A stretch of DNA of 64,000 bases from Ga0077553 sp044358225 (GCA_044358225.1 JBIKOG010000002.1:35167-99166); one strand, 5' to 3'; positions 23,840-34,050 are shown, counted from the stretch's first letter. Made by a program: numbers and translations. Notes: generated by a model from the sequence alone, not told the origin.

Positions 23840-24187
23840 TCAGCCCAGCGCAAGCACCGCCAGCCGTGCGATGTGCGACAACAGCACCCGCGTCTTCACC
23901 GGCTTCTCCAACACCTGATCCACCTTCACCGCAAGCCCCGCGGTCCAACCGCTCAACACAATCAACTTCGTCGAAGGCGCCCGCTGCCGAATCTCTTGAA
24001 TCAGCGAAAGACCGTCCGCCAAAGTCGGAATGCGAAGGTCCAACACGGCCACCTGCGCCGTAGCCTCATGCGCCAACGCCTCCGTGGCGTTCTTCGCGGG
24101 CAGTACAGTGTGGCCGGCCATCGATAGAATCTGCTCTCGCAGATCGAGCTGATCCGGATCGTCTTCGACCAGCAGCACGGTAGCCAT
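23840..24187 (-). CDS. single-domain response regulator
   Basis: CheY-like receiver of 115 residues with no output domain. All expected residues are present: acidic pair ED-D in LLVEDDPDQ, phospho-acceptor Asp in VAVLDLR, the Ser in IVLSGW and the Lys in LEKPVK. The start overlaps the stop of the upstream gene as TAATG. A longer frame upstream is rejected because it lies within that gene. It closes the tldD-tldE chain; no histidine kinase is nearby, so its partner is unknown. Confidence 0.85.
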   Translation of the reverse strand: MATVLLVEDDPDQLDLREQILSMAGHTVLPAKNATEALAHEATAQVAVLDLRIPTLADGLSLIQEIRQRAPSTKLIVLSGWTAGLAVKVDQVLEKPVKTRVLLSHIARLAVLALG

Positions 24188-24663
24188 TATTCGAACTGAA
24201 TCTGGGCGATCACCAGTTGCGGCATCGCCTGGTTCCAACTCTGCGGCATGTTGTCAAAAGGCATCCGGAACGCCTTCGTCTCCGTGGGTGCCAGCCCGCC
24301 ATTCTTCGAGCGGACGATCGCCACGCGCTCCCGCAAAACCACCTGATTGTAAGGATCGTAGAAGACGCAGTTCAACTCCACCAACTTCAACTTCCGGTCG
24401 CCGTTATTGGTGATATTGCCAACGATCTCGATCAGCGATTTCGCCATCGCGCTATCGGTCGCCTTCAACTCCACCCCGCCCAATTTCAGGTTCTTCACAT
24501 AGGCTTTCGCCTCCGGCGTCAGCACCGGAGCCTGATTGGCGTTGTCCCGTGGCTGCGCAAAATACCACGCCGCCCCACCGCCAACCAGCAACATCACCAG
24601 CACTGCAATCGCAATGCCGGTGGGGAATTCTTTCTTCTTTTTGACTGGTGCGCCGGTGATCAT
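24187..24663 (-). CDS. membrane-anchored hypothetical protein with FxLYD-like domain
   Basis: 158 residues: a short cytoplasmic head with KKKK, one transmembrane helix (about 15-38), then a periplasmic beta-rich domain with NITNNGDRKLKLVEL near residue 83, which resembles the FxLYD/DUF2393-type fold for 'new-old' strand pairing. Its ATG overlaps the tldE stop in an ATGA junction, and its own stop overlaps the response-regulator start. It is thus locked into a four-gene overlapped unit. Function unknown. Confidence 0.7.
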   Translation of the reverse strand: MITGAPVKKKKEFPTGIAIAVLVMLLVGGGAAWYFAQPRDNANQAPVLTPEAKAYVKNLKLGGVELKATDSAMAKSLIEIVGNITNNGDRKLKLVELNCVFYDPYNQVVLRERVAIVRSKNGGLAPTETKAFRMPFDNMPQSWNQAMPQLVIAQIQFE

Positions 24664-26012
24664 TTGCCGCTGATGGTCATATCGCTGATGGCGATCGTGG
24701 GTGCGCAGGTCGAGCCGCGGAACTCCAGATCGCTCCCGATATGGATGATGTTTTTGAGCATATCCGATAGATGGCCGGCGATGGTAATCTCAGCCACCGG
24801 ATAAGACAGTTTGCCGTCTTCAATCCAAAGCCCGGCCGCGCCGCGCGAATAGTCACCCGTCACCGTGTTCACACCGAACCCGATCAGCTCCGTGACATAA
24901 AGCCCCGTCCCAACGGCGGCATAAATCTCCTCCGGCGTTTTCGTGCCGGGTTCGATAAACAACGTGCCGTGCCCGATGCCAGCCGCGCCCGTCAACCCGC
25001 GCGAGCCGTTCCCAGTGGTCTTGGCCCCCAACTTCCGGGCCGAATAGGTGTTGTACAGGTAGTTCTTCAACACGCCATTTTGGACGATCACCGTCCGCCG
25101 CGATGGCACGCCCTCGTCGTCAAACGGCGAGGTGCCAAAGTAGCCCGGCATCGTCGCGTCATCGATCAGCGTCAAGCCATCGACCGCGATCTTTTCGTTC
25201 AGCTTATCCAACAGGAACGACGACTTCCGATAGATCGCCTCCCCGGTCACAGCTTCAAAAATGTGCCCAAGAATCGACTTCGCCACGCGCGGCTCAAACA
25301 CAACCGTCGCCTTGCAGGTCTCAATCTTCCGCGCACCCAACCGGCGCAGAGCCCGCGCCGCCGCCTTCCGCCCCACATCTTCCGGCGACTCGAGGCCCGC
25401 CCACGACCGCGAGATCGAGTGCCAATAATCGCGCTCCATCTGTTCGCCCTCGCGCGCCACCGGGGTCACGCTCAGCGACGCCGTTGTGCTCGAATAGCTC
25501 CCCAAAAACCCGCGGCTATTGGCAAAAACTCGGCAGCCCGTATAGGTTTCGCAGCCGGCGCCCTCGGAGTTCGTGATCCGCGGATCGGCCGCAAGCGCGG
25601 TCGCTTCCGCGCGTTTGGCCGCGTCGATCCGGGCCGACGCCTCCACCTGGGCCACATCGGCCTCGGCCAGCTTCAAATCGCCTTCAATCTGCCCCAGCTC
25701 GTCCCGCTCCGGCAGCCCCGCAAACGGATCCTCTTCGGTGATCCGCGCAATCGCGATCGCCGCGTCCACCATCTGCGAAACGCCTTCATCCGTCAGATCG
25801 GAAGTATACGAGGAACCCTGCCGCTTCCCGATCAACACCCGCAACCCCGCCGCGCGGGATCCGGCCTCCTTTAAAGTCTCCACCTCGCCCAACCGGACGG
25901 TGGCCGAGAACTCATCGCCTTCGGCGATCGTACATTCGGCATCGGTGGCGCCCCGCTCGGCCGCCAGCCGGATCGCCAGCGACGCGACATCGCGCAGAAT
26001 CGCCTCGCTCAT
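24660..26012 (-). CDS. tldE: TldE/PmbA-family metallopeptidase subunit
   Basis: 450 residues of the TldD/PmbA family, the subunit that partners TldD in a heterodimeric zinc protease acting on unfolded or modified peptides such as microcin precursors. Recognisable parts are the RVLIGKRQGSSYTSDL region near residue 58 and a C-terminal VTGDYSRGAAGLWIEDG block typical of PmbA. No HExxxH is seen, as expected, since that lies in TldD. The start overlaps the tldD stop by four bases (ATGA). It is followed by an overlapped membrane-protein gene. Confidence 0.9.
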   Translation of the reverse strand: MSEAILRDVASLAIRLAAERGATDAECTIAEGDEFSATVRLGEVETLKEAGSRAAGLRVLIGKRQGSSYTSDLTDEGVSQMVDAAIAIARITEEDPFAGLPERDELGQIEGDLKLAEADVAQVEASARIDAAKRAEATALAADPRITNSEGAGCETYTGCRVFANSRGFLGSYSSTTASLSVTPVAREGEQMERDYWHSISRSWAGLESPEDVGRKAAARALRRLGARKIETCKATVVFEPRVAKSILGHIFEAVTGEAIYRKSSFLLDKLNEKIAVDGLTLIDDATMPGYFGTSPFDDEGVPSRRTVIVQNGVLKNYLYNTYSARKLGAKTTGNGSRGLTGAAGIGHGTLFIEPGTKTPEEIYAAVGTGLYVTELIGFGVNTVTGDYSRGAAGLWIEDGKLSYPVAEITIAGHLSDMLKNIIHIGSDLEFRGSTCAPTIAISDMTISGK

Positions 26013-27439
26013 CGCGTGCCTCCCACCGTCATCTGGTCAATTTTGATCGTGGGCATACCCACTCCGACCGGGACCGACTGGCCCTCTTTCCCGCAAACGC
26101 CGATCCCCAGGTCCAGTTTCAAGTCGTTTCCGACCATCGAAACATGCTTCAGCGCCTCCGGCCCGTTGCCAATCAGAGTGGCGCCGCGCACCGGGGACGT
26201 GATCTTTCCGTCCTCGATCAGGAAGGACTCGGAGGCCGAAAAGACGAAATTTCCGGACGTAATATCCACCTGTCCGCCCCCAAAATTGGTACAAAAGATA
26301 CCTTTTTTGACCGTTTTTATGATCTCTTCCGGGTCACTTTCGCCTGCCAGCATGAACGTATTGGTCATCCGGGGCATGGGGTAGTGCTGGTAGTTCTCCC
26401 GCCTCCCGGAGCCGGTTGACACCCCGCCGGACAGCCGGGCGGAGAGCTTATCGGTGAGGTAGCCGCGCAAAACGCCGTTTTCGATCAACACGTTCTGCTG
26501 GGTCGGCTCGCCTTCGTCGTCGACGTTCAGCGACCCGCGGCGGTGCGCGATCGTGCCGTCGTCGACAACCGTACACAACGGGCTGGCCACCTGCTGGCCA
26601 ACGCGGCCGGAAAACGCGCTAACGCCTTTCCGGTTGAAGTCCGCTTCCAGGCCATGACCGACCGCTTCGTGCAACAGAATACCCGGCCAACCGGGGCCCA
26701 GGACCACGGTCATCTCGCCCGCCGGGGCGTCGATGGCGTGGAGTTGGACGATGGCCTGGCGGGCGGCGTCCTCGGCGAAGGCTTCCGGCGAATGGGAGCC
26801 GGTGAAGAACTCCAGCCCGACCCGTCCCCCACCGCCGGCGTAGCCGCGTTGCGGGACGCCTTCGCCTTCACGGGCCAGGACGGCGACGTTCAGGCGAGCC
26901 ATGGGCTGCAAGTCGGTGGAGAGGCTGCCGTCGGAGGTGGCGACGAGGACGTGGCGGACAGAATCGGCGTAGATGGCTTGCACCTGGAAGACGCGCGAGT
27001 CGTGAGCCCGGGCGGCGGCGTCGGCACGCTTAACGAGTTTGACCCGTTCTTCCAACGGCGTGTCGCCGGCGAGCACGCCAACGGGGTATAAGTCCCGCTT
27101 TTCCCCGGACTTGAGGCCGTGGACGATTTCGGTGGCGGGGCCGGAGGCGATGCAGGCCGCGGTGCGGGCGGCCTTCAGAATCCGGTCCGGCGAAAGATCG
27201 TCCGAATAGGCGTAGCCGGTCCGCTCCCCTGAGAGAACGCGGATGCCGACGCCAAGGGAGACGCCTTGCGTGGCGGATTTGACCAGCGATTCATCGAGAC
27301 TGATGGAGCTGGTGGCGAGGTATTCGAAGTACAGGTCGGCGTAATCGCCGCCTTTGGAGAGGGCTTCGGCGAGATACCGCTCGAGATCCCGTTCCGTCAG
27401 GCCGAACTTTTGTCCGAAGAGGTTGGAGAGTGAACTCAC
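26009..27439 (-). CDS. tldD: TldD metallopeptidase catalytic subunit
   Basis: 476 residues, the zinc-bearing subunit of the TldD/TldE protease. The HEAVGHGLEAD motif (HExxxH) near residue 255 supplies zinc ligands; the later cysteine in IGVCGKEGQ is the typical third ligand region. Other family landmarks are GILLHEAVGH context and TNTFMLAGESDPEEII. It is first of the overlapped four-gene chain. No precursor peptide or modifying enzyme was seen nearby, so its peptide substrate may be encoded elsewhere or it may act in general turnover. Confidence 0.93.
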   Translation of the reverse strand: MSSLSNLFGQKFGLTERDLERYLAEALSKGGDYADLYFEYLATSSISLDESLVKSATQGVSLGVGIRVLSGERTGYAYSDDLSPDRILKAARTAACIASGPATEIVHGLKSGEKRDLYPVGVLAGDTPLEERVKLVKRADAAARAHDSRVFQVQAIYADSVRHVLVATSDGSLSTDLQPMARLNVAVLAREGEGVPQRGYAGGGGRVGLEFFTGSHSPEAFAEDAARQAIVQLHAIDAPAGEMTVVLGPGWPGILLHEAVGHGLEADFNRKGVSAFSGRVGQQVASPLCTVVDDGTIAHRRGSLNVDDEGEPTQQNVLIENGVLRGYLTDKLSARLSGGVSTGSGRRENYQHYPMPRMTNTFMLAGESDPEEIIKTVKKGIFCTNFGGGQVDITSGNFVFSASESFLIEDGKITSPVRGATLIGNGPEALKHVSMVGNDLKLDLGIGVCGKEGQSVPVGVGMPTIKIDQMTVGGTR

Positions 27440-27461
27440 CCTCTTATTCTAAGTTGTTCGG

Positions 27462-28352
27462 CTACGCTTCGAGGGCATTTACGCGGGAAGCGATCAGGAT
27501 TTGCAACTCCGGAACGGCGATATGGAGGCGATCCCGTAGGGCTGGGGGGAAGGTGGCAAGGAACTCGGCAACAGGTTCGCCGGCGGTTTCCTGATTTTCG
27601 ACGGAGGCAAAGCCGAGCGCGTCCGTTATTCTACATCCGTAGTGAATAAGTCCGGTAATAGTGAAACTATCTCCCGAAAAGGGCTGGTGGTGGACCCGGA
27701 TGGCGCTGGAGATGACCGGGGGGAGCCCCCAGGTGGAGGCAAGCCATTCTCCGGCATAGGCATGATCCAGACCATAGGCTTCGCGTTCCAGGTCACACAG
27801 GCAGCTGCCATGGGTGGCTGCGTGGTCCAGAAGTTGCAGATAACGGGCGGGATCGAGCGCAATCAGCCCCAGGCGGCCGATATCGTGCAGGATGCCGGCG
27901 GTGTAGGCTTCGCCCCCATCCTGGCGGGCCCAGTCGGCGATTTCCGATGATACTACAGCAGTAGCAAGATTATGACGCCAGCAACGCTTAAGAGCGGGAA
28001 TCTGCAGGGCATTGCCCAGGTAGCTACGTAATGCAACCGTGCAGGCCAGACCTTTCACCTTCTCCGTCCCCAAGACAGCGAGGGCCTGGAGGATGTTACG
28101 CACCTCGCTCCTGGCTCCGAACATTGCAGAATTCGACATTCGTAGAATTTCGCCGGTGAGAGCGGCGTCCGAAACGATGAGATTACTGATTTCCTTCAAA
28201 CTGACATCAGCGCGGCCCATCATTCCCAACAATCGGGCGGAAACGGTAGGCATTGCCGGAAGCCGCTTGAGAAGGAGTTCAGCGGCCTGCTTCTGGTCAT
28301 CGCCCGGGGGAGGGGGTGGTGCTGGTCCGGACAATGTGGGGATAGAAGCCAT
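27462..28352 (-). CDS. HDOD-domain signalling protein
   Basis: 296 residues. After a proline-rich N-terminus (PPPGDDQ), residues about 25-225 form an HDOD domain, a helical HD-GYP relative without full catalytic residues; the ILHDIGRLGL segment near residue 155 and HH in RVHHQPF resemble the HD motif. Such proteins link signalling to motility or stress, often without enzymatic activity. It lies 22 bases before tldD on the same strand and is divergent to the YjdF-like gene. Confidence 0.85.
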   Translation of the reverse strand: MASIPTLSGPAPPPPPGDDQKQAAELLLKRLPAMPTVSARLLGMMGRADVSLKEISNLIVSDAALTGEILRMSNSAMFGARSEVRNILQALAVLGTEKVKGLACTVALRSYLGNALQIPALKRCWRHNLATAVVSSEIADWARQDGGEAYTAGILHDIGRLGLIALDPARYLQLLDHAATHGSCLCDLEREAYGLDHAYAGEWLASTWGLPPVISSAIRVHHQPFSGDSFTITGLIHYGCRITDALGFASVENQETAGEPVAEFLATFPPALRDRLHIAVPELQILIASRVNALEA

Positions 28353-28437
28353 GACAATAAGCTCATCGGCGGGTGGTTGTGGAAAAAAGACCTACCTAGG
28401 AATAATCCGGTAATCGGAGAAGTGGCAGAATGAACGG

Positions 28438-29055
28438 ATGGTTCCATTCGGGGAGAATCGGGCGCTGCACACTCTCATGGCGGCCACGGCCGCGGCAATG
28501 ATGGTGTCGGCGTACCAGCCGACGATGGTGTTCGACTGGTGGTTGGAGAACCTGTTGGTGTTCCTGATGTTGGGATTTTTGGCGGCGACCTATCGGCGGC
28601 TTCCCTTGTCGACGTTCGCCTATACGATGATCTTTTTGTTCCTGTTAGTCCACGAGTGGGGGGCGCATCACAAATATGCCGATGTGCCGCTGGGGGAGTG
28701 GATGAAAGTGTGGCTGCAGACGTCGCGGAACCACTATGACCGGGTGAGCCATTTTGCCTACGGGTTCTTCCTTTGCGTGCCGGTGCGGGAGGCGTTTGTA
28801 GCCACGACGGGGCATCGGGGCGGGTGGAGCTACTTTGTCCCGGTGGAGTTTTCGTTGGCTTCAGGGGCGGTTTACGAAGTCATCGAGATGATTGTGGCCG
28901 AGATCGTAACGCCCGAGCACGGTGAGGCTTTTGTGGGCATGCAGGGCGACATGTGGGACGCCCAGAAGGACATTGCGCTGGCCGGGATTGGGGCGGCGCT
29001 GACGATGGGGTATTTGCGATTTAGAGCAGGAGCGGTTCAATCGCGGCCCGAATGA
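28438..29055 (+). CDS. DUF2238/YjdF-like inner-membrane protein
   Basis: 205 residues with about six hydrophobic helices. The family signature HEWGAHHKYADVPLG near residue 67 and the RNHYDRVSHFAYGF stretch near 95 match the DUF2238/YjdF family of unknown function; a further VYEVIEM and DMWDAQKDI pattern follows. It is divergent to the HDOD gene. Its last 35 bases overlap the end of the convergent hypothetical gene. Confidence 0.85.
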   Translation: MVPFGENRALHTLMAATAAAMMVSAYQPTMVFDWWLENLLVFLMLGFLAATYRRLPLSTFAYTMIFLFLLVHEWGAHHKYADVPLGEWMKVWLQTSRNHYDRVSHFAYGFFLCVPVREAFVATTGHRGGWSYFVPVEFSLASGAVYEVIEMIVAEIVTPEHGEAFVGMQGDMWDAQKDIALAGIGAALTMGYLRFRAGAVQSRPE

Positions 29056-29551
29056 TTTCCGGGGCTGGAATGGCGTCCGGTGTCGCCTCGAGAATGAGCG
29101 TGCTGCCACCGAGGACGGCCGGTGTGGCGCCTTCGCGCAGAAGGATCTGATCAACCTGCGCTTGCAGCGCCTTGCTGTGGACTTCGAGCGCCTGGATGGC
29201 GGCGACGATGTTTTTGAGCCAGGTGGCGAGGGGGTCGGGCGCATCGACAAAGGCGTCGGGGCGGATGGCGAGGCTGACGGGGTAGCCGGCGGCCTGGCGG
29301 AGGGCGTCGCGAATTTCCGCGCCGAGACGGTCCGATTCCTGGCGCGGGGCGGGGACGCGGAGAGTCACGCCCTGGATGTGGGCAGCGCGGAGGTAGTGCA
29401 CGTCCTCGTCGGTAAAGCCGTTGCCGCCGCGGCAAATGAGGAGTCCGGCCTCGCGATCCCAAGAGACGAGGCGGGCGCTGGAAAGGGTATGACCGGGGAG
29501 CCAGAGGGTGACTTGGCCTTCAGCGCTGTCGAGAATGTCTTCGATGTCCAA
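29021..29551 (-). CDS. hypothetical protein
   Basis: 176 residues, soluble, no signal peptide or membrane helix. The first half has a small beta-barrel-like pattern (GQVTLWLPGHTLSSARLVSWD) suggestive of an Sm- or PilZ-like fold, shown here only in pieces; the second half is helical. No family recognised. Its 3' end overlaps the convergent YjdF-like gene by 35 bases, and its start is 25 bases from the divergent enolase-superfamily gene. Codon pattern fits neighbours, so it is probably real. Confidence 0.6.
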   Translation of the reverse strand: MDIEDILDSAEGQVTLWLPGHTLSSARLVSWDREAGLLICRGGNGFTDEDVHYLRAAHIQGVTLRVPAPRQESDRLGAEIRDALRQAAGYPVSLAIRPDAFVDAPDPLATWLKNIVAAIQALEVHSKALQAQVDQILLREGATPAVLGGSTLILEATPDAIPAPEIIRAAIEPLLL

Positions 29552-29576
29552 GAGTCGATGGTATTACGATTTGTAG

Positions 29577-30743
29577 ATGCGAATTGAGAGCGTGGACCTT
29601 TTCTACCTGTCGATGCCGGAGGTGTTGGACATCGGGGACGGCAGCCAGGATGCTTTGTTGGTGCGGGTGCGGGCGGGCGAATGGACGGGCTGGGGGGAGT
29701 GCGAGGCGGCGCCGCTGCCTTCGATTGCGAGTCTGATTTGCCCGATGTCGCATTCGGCTTGCAAGCCGGTGGCGGCCTCCGTGGTGGGGCAGACACTGGA
29801 CGGACCGGAGGACATTCGGCGAATCGGGGATCTGGTACGGGCGGAGAGTTTGGACCTGCTGCAGGCGGACCACACGTTGTCGGGGATCGATATGGCAATG
29901 TGGGATTTGTGGGGAAAGCGGGAGGGGGCGCCGGTGTGGAGTTTGCTGGGATACCGGGAGGCTTTTCCGAAGGTGCCCTATGCGTCCATGCTGTTTGGGG
30001 ACACGCCGGAGGAGACGTTTGCGAAGGCGCGGGGAGCGCGATTGCGGGCGGCTAAGTTCGGATGGGGGCCGATTGGGAAAAGCACCGCGGAAGAGGACGC
30101 GGCGCACTTCCGGGCGGCGCGTGAAGGACTGGGCCCGGACAAGACGCTGCTGGTGGATATTGGGACGGTTTGGGGGGAGGACGTGGAGCGAGCGGCGCTG
30201 GCGTTACCGGCGTTGGAGGAGTGCGGGGCGGTGTGGCTGGAGGAGCCGTTTGTGAGCGGGGCGTTGGCGTCCTATGCGGAGTTGGCGCGGCGATCGGGCA
30301 AGGTGAAGATGGCGGCGGGCGAGGGGAGCCACAACATCTACATGGCGCGACAGATGGTGGACCACGCCGGGATTGGATTTTTGCAGATTGACGCGGGGCG
30401 GATCGGCGGGTTAACGGTGGCGAAGCAGGCGGCCGATTATGCTGCGGCGCGGGGGGTGACGTACGTGAACCACACGTTCACTTCGCACTTGGCGTTGAGC
30501 GCGTCGCTGGCGCCGTTCGCGGGGTTGGAACGGGACGAGATTTGCGAGTATCCGGTGGAGCCGAAGGCGCTGGCGCTGGCGATTACTTCGGACCATTTGC
30601 AGCCTGACGGGGATGGGCTTTTGCGGGTACCGGAGGGGCCGGGATTGGGGATGACGGTGGACACGGAGGGGGTTCGGCCGTACCTGGTGGATTGTGAGAT
30701 TCGTGTGGGCGGGCGGGTGCTGTATGCGACGCCGGCGTTGTAG
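29577..30743 (+). CDS. enolase-superfamily (mandelate racemase/muconate lactonizing type) enzyme
   Basis: 388 residues with an N-terminal capping domain and a C-terminal TIM barrel. The expected metal ligands appear as Asp in LLVDIGT, Glu in WLEEPF and Glu in AAGEGSHN; a possible base is Lys in AAKFGWG, and His in VNHTFTSH may be the other. Members abstract a proton next to a carboxylate, often as sugar-acid dehydratases or epimerases; substrate cannot be named. A strong hairpin terminator follows the stop. Confidence 0.85.
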   Translation: MRIESVDLFYLSMPEVLDIGDGSQDALLVRVRAGEWTGWGECEAAPLPSIASLICPMSHSACKPVAASVVGQTLDGPEDIRRIGDLVRAESLDLLQADHTLSGIDMAMWDLWGKREGAPVWSLLGYREAFPKVPYASMLFGDTPEETFAKARGARLRAAKFGWGPIGKSTAEEDAAHFRAAREGLGPDKTLLVDIGTVWGEDVERAALALPALEECGAVWLEEPFVSGALASYAELARRSGKVKMAAGEGSHNIYMARQMVDHAGIGFLQIDAGRIGGLTVAKQAADYAAARGVTYVNHTFTSHLALSASLAPFAGLERDEICEYPVEPKALALAITSDHLQPDGDGLLRVPEGPGLGMTVDTEGVRPYLVDCEIRVGGRVLYATPAL

Positions 30744-30754
30744 CGCCAAATAAC

Positions 30755-30786
30755 GGCGCCCGCCGAGATGACTCTCGGCGGGCGCC
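30755..30786. terminator. bidirectional intrinsic terminator
   Basis: A perfect 13-bp stem, GGCGCCCGCCGAG paired with CTCGGCGGGCGCC, closes a 6-base loop between two convergent genes. It is followed on the plus strand by ATTTGCTTTT. The T-run is imperfect, but stem strength and position fit a shared terminator. Confidence 0.75.
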
Positions 30787-30816
30787 ATTTGCTTTTCGAG
30801 CAACTTCCCTGGCTGG

Positions 30817-33800
30817 TTAGTGAGCGGCGATGGTGACCGAGCAGGACTTCTGGGAAACCAGCCCGTTGCTACCGGCCACCTGGAGGGTGAACGGGTAGAC
30901 ACCGGCATGGAACGGAACCCCGGAGAGGACACCGGCTGCGGAGAGCGTGAGCGGACGGGGCAGTGCGCCGGCGAGAACCGTGAAGCTATAGGGGGCGGTG
31001 CCACCGGTAGCCGTCAGGGTCTGGGAGTACGCAACGCCTTCAACGCCAGCGGGCAGCGGGCAAACGGTGGCGATCGTGGGGGCGGTAGCCATGGGGTTGA
31101 CGGTAATTGAGCACGCCTTGGCATTGGTTAACGGCGTAGGCGATGCGGAATCGGCTACCTGGACGGTGAAGCTGGCGGTACCGGCCACGGTGGGCGTGCC
31201 GGAGACAACGCCGGCCGGGGAGAGAACCATCCCGGCGGGCAGGGCGCCAGCGGTGAGCGAGTAGGTGAGCGGCGCAACGCCACCGGCGCTAAAGAAGGCC
31301 AGGGAATACGCCGTGCCGACGGTTGCGCTGGCTAGCGGACAGGCGGTGCCAATTGTGGGAGCAACCGGGGCCGTGTGCAGGACGACAAGGGAGCAGACCT
31401 TGGAGACTGAGCCGACACTGTTCGTCGCGGTCAGCGTGAAGTGGACGGTTCCGGGGTGAATCGGGAGACCGGAGATCACGCCGGCGGGGGACAGGGACAG
31501 GGCACCGGAGAGTGCGCCGCCGGTGAGGGACCAAACGATGGGGCCGGTACCGGTGGCGGTGAGCGTGGTGGAGTAGGCCGTGTTCAGGACGGCGTTGGGC
31601 AGGGGGCAGGCGGCGGTGATGGTGGGTGCGACGACGGCGGCGTTGACCGTGATGGAACAGGTCTTGGTGGCCGTCTGGGCGGGGGCACTGGAATCGACGG
31701 CCTGCAGCGTGAAGTTAGACGTGCCGGCGGCGGTGGCGGTGCCGGAGAGAACGCCGCTGGCGCTGAGGGTAAGGCCGGCGGGGAGCGACCCGGCGGACAG
31801 GGAGAACGTGACGGACCCGGTAGCGCCGATGGCGGCCAGAGTCTGCGAGAACGCCGTACCGACGGTGGGCGGATTCAGCGGGCAGGCCGTGGCGATGCCG
31901 AAAGGAGGCGGCGGCGCCAGGACGTCGATGGTGACGGAGTCCACTGTGGTGAGCCCAACGCTATTGGTGGCGCTGAGCGTGATGACATGTTTGCCGGCGG
32001 GCAGAGCGCGGGCGACGATTTGACCGCCGGACCCGAGGACGCCGGAGATGCTCGAGCGCCAGAGGAGACGGGCGTCGGCGACGACGTCATCCTGGACATC
32101 GAAGGCTTCGCCGTTGAGGTCGAGATCGGTCCCGGCGGGATGGGTGGGGTCGACGTCGTCGATGTAGACTTCGGGGGCCTTGAAGGCTACCTTGAACTCC
32201 TGGCTTTCGGCGGTGGCGGAGCGGATGCCGTCGGTCGCGGTGACGCGAAGTTTGGCGCGGTTGCCACCGGCCAGGTCGGCAAAATCTTCGCTCCAGCTGG
32301 GCGAATCAATGTCAGAGGCGAGGACCATCCAATCCAGCGGCTTGTGGAGCGGATCGGGGTTGTACTCGACGAGGTATTACAACGGCGTGGAGCCGTTGGG
32401 GGTGGAGTGCCAGCGGATGTCCTGGACACCGGCGAGGGTGGTTCCGGTGATGGTGGGCGTGACGCCGGAAACGTGGGGGTCGGTCGGGTTGACAACTTCT
32501 TCAAATTTGACGACGCCCGCACTGACGATCTGGAATTTTGCCGTGTTCGGGGCAAGGCGAATGACACCATCGAACGGCGCCCAATCGACGGTAACGGGTG
32601 GGTTGGAGAGAACGACGAACTGGGGGGTGAGGGCCTGGCTGGCAAGGACATTGCCGCTGGCATCGACGGCACGGAGGACGATTGGGCCGGTGGAATCGGT
32701 TACTGGTTCGGTGCTTTCCAGGGTGTACCAAGGATCTTTACGCACGTCGGAGGCGGCATTGATGAAACCGGAGAAGTGAACCAGTCTTTGCGAGACGGGG
32801 GCTTCACGCTGGCCGCCCTTGGAGGCGGTGGCGGGCGTAGCGGCCGCAACAACGGGGGCGAGTTGATTAAAGATGTGTTTGTAGGTATCGGGCGAGACCC
32901 AGAAGTCTGCCTGTTTACCGCCGGAGCCCATGTAGCAGGCTTTGGCGCCGAGATCGCCACGGCCGCCGACTTCGTAGGCGCGGGCCTCGGCCGGGATCAG
33001 AGTGGCGGAGACCTCCGGAAACTGGGTACGGCCAGCGGTGCAGGATATGGTTTTCGTGCGAACATCCCAATCCTTGCCGGACATCCCATTGGGAGCGGGG
33101 TTCACGGAGCAGCGAATGCTACCATCCGCATACGTGTCGCCGATACCGTAGATGTGGGCAATTTCATGGGCGACGGTGGCTTCCATGTCCTCGTCGCTGG
33201 CGACGGAGACGCTAACTGGAGTCCCGTAGGTATAGCCCTGCAAATCTCCGTTGGGGAATCCCCTCGGCTTGCTTTGAATGAAGCCAACGATCAGCTCGTA
33301 GCAACCGTCGGCCTTCTTGTTCGCGGCGCAATGCTGCGGCATCAAACCTTCAAGCGCGTTGTGGAGGGCCAGGCGACCGGGCTCCGTTTCCAAGTCAAAG
33401 TTCGCGGCGGAGGCATCGAACTCATCTTGAATGACCCAGGTCAGTTTTTCGGCGGCCACGGGATATACGCGGCGCACGTATTCAGCGGCGCGACGCCACT
33501 TGTCGCCGGTAACGGTGACAATCGTACCCTTGTAGTTTGCCTTCACCGGACGCACAAGAATTCGCATCGATTGGCGCTCCTTAAAATCGATGGTGGCGGT
33601 GGTGGCGAGAGTGACGCCGTTGACAGTGGCGGTGAATTTGTAGAGGCCGGCCTGCCAATTGCCGCAGGCGGCGCGCGTGGGGCAGAGAAATTCAACGATG
33701 GAGACAGGCTTGGTGTAGGTGACGGCCTGTAGTTCCGTGACGACCGTGCCGGCTCGTTCGACGACGAGCTTCGTGGTGGCGGGGTCAACCGTGGCTTCGC

Positions 33801-33966
33801 TGGCCAGGAAGGCGCGGATGACGGTGTCTTTTCCGGCGACAAAATCCAAGGCGCCGTTCAACTGTTTTCCGATTGCCTGATTGACCTCCACTTCCAGGAT
33901 GGCGGGAGACTAGGCGAACATGGCGGACGCAGCCAGGAATAAGAGGGAAAGCGGGCGGAAAAGCAT
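30817..33966 (-). pseudogene. secreted metzincin-like metalloprotease with Ig-like repeats, interrupted by two in-frame stops
   Basis: A single reading frame of 1,050 codons can be followed from ATG 33966. It encodes a signal peptide (MLFRPLSLLFLAASAMFA), then TAG at codon 19 (33910-33912). Next comes a protease region with HEIAHIYGIGD near residue 267, a HExxHxxGxxD metzincin-type zinc site. A TAA follows at codon 530 (32377-32379), then the frame runs on through a beta-rich segment and about five putative Ig domains, each starting near a CPL motif. No frameshift is needed. The TAG follows FA, where Gln is usual. Each open piece lacks a convincing start of its own. It is probably a recent pseudogene or a base-calling fault; readthrough is less likely. 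Confidence 0.8.
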
Positions 33967-34050
33967 TCGTGCGATTTTAGCAGGAAAGGGATCGCGAGTT
34001 AGCGGCGGAGGGCAATTATGAGAGTACCGGGACCGATTATGATGGATGCT

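Noticed and set aside
31441..33732. 763-codon frame opposite the broken metalloprotease gene
   Set aside because: Low-complexity Gly/Asp-rich translation without motifs, while the minus strand has a signal peptide, zinc site and Ig repeats.
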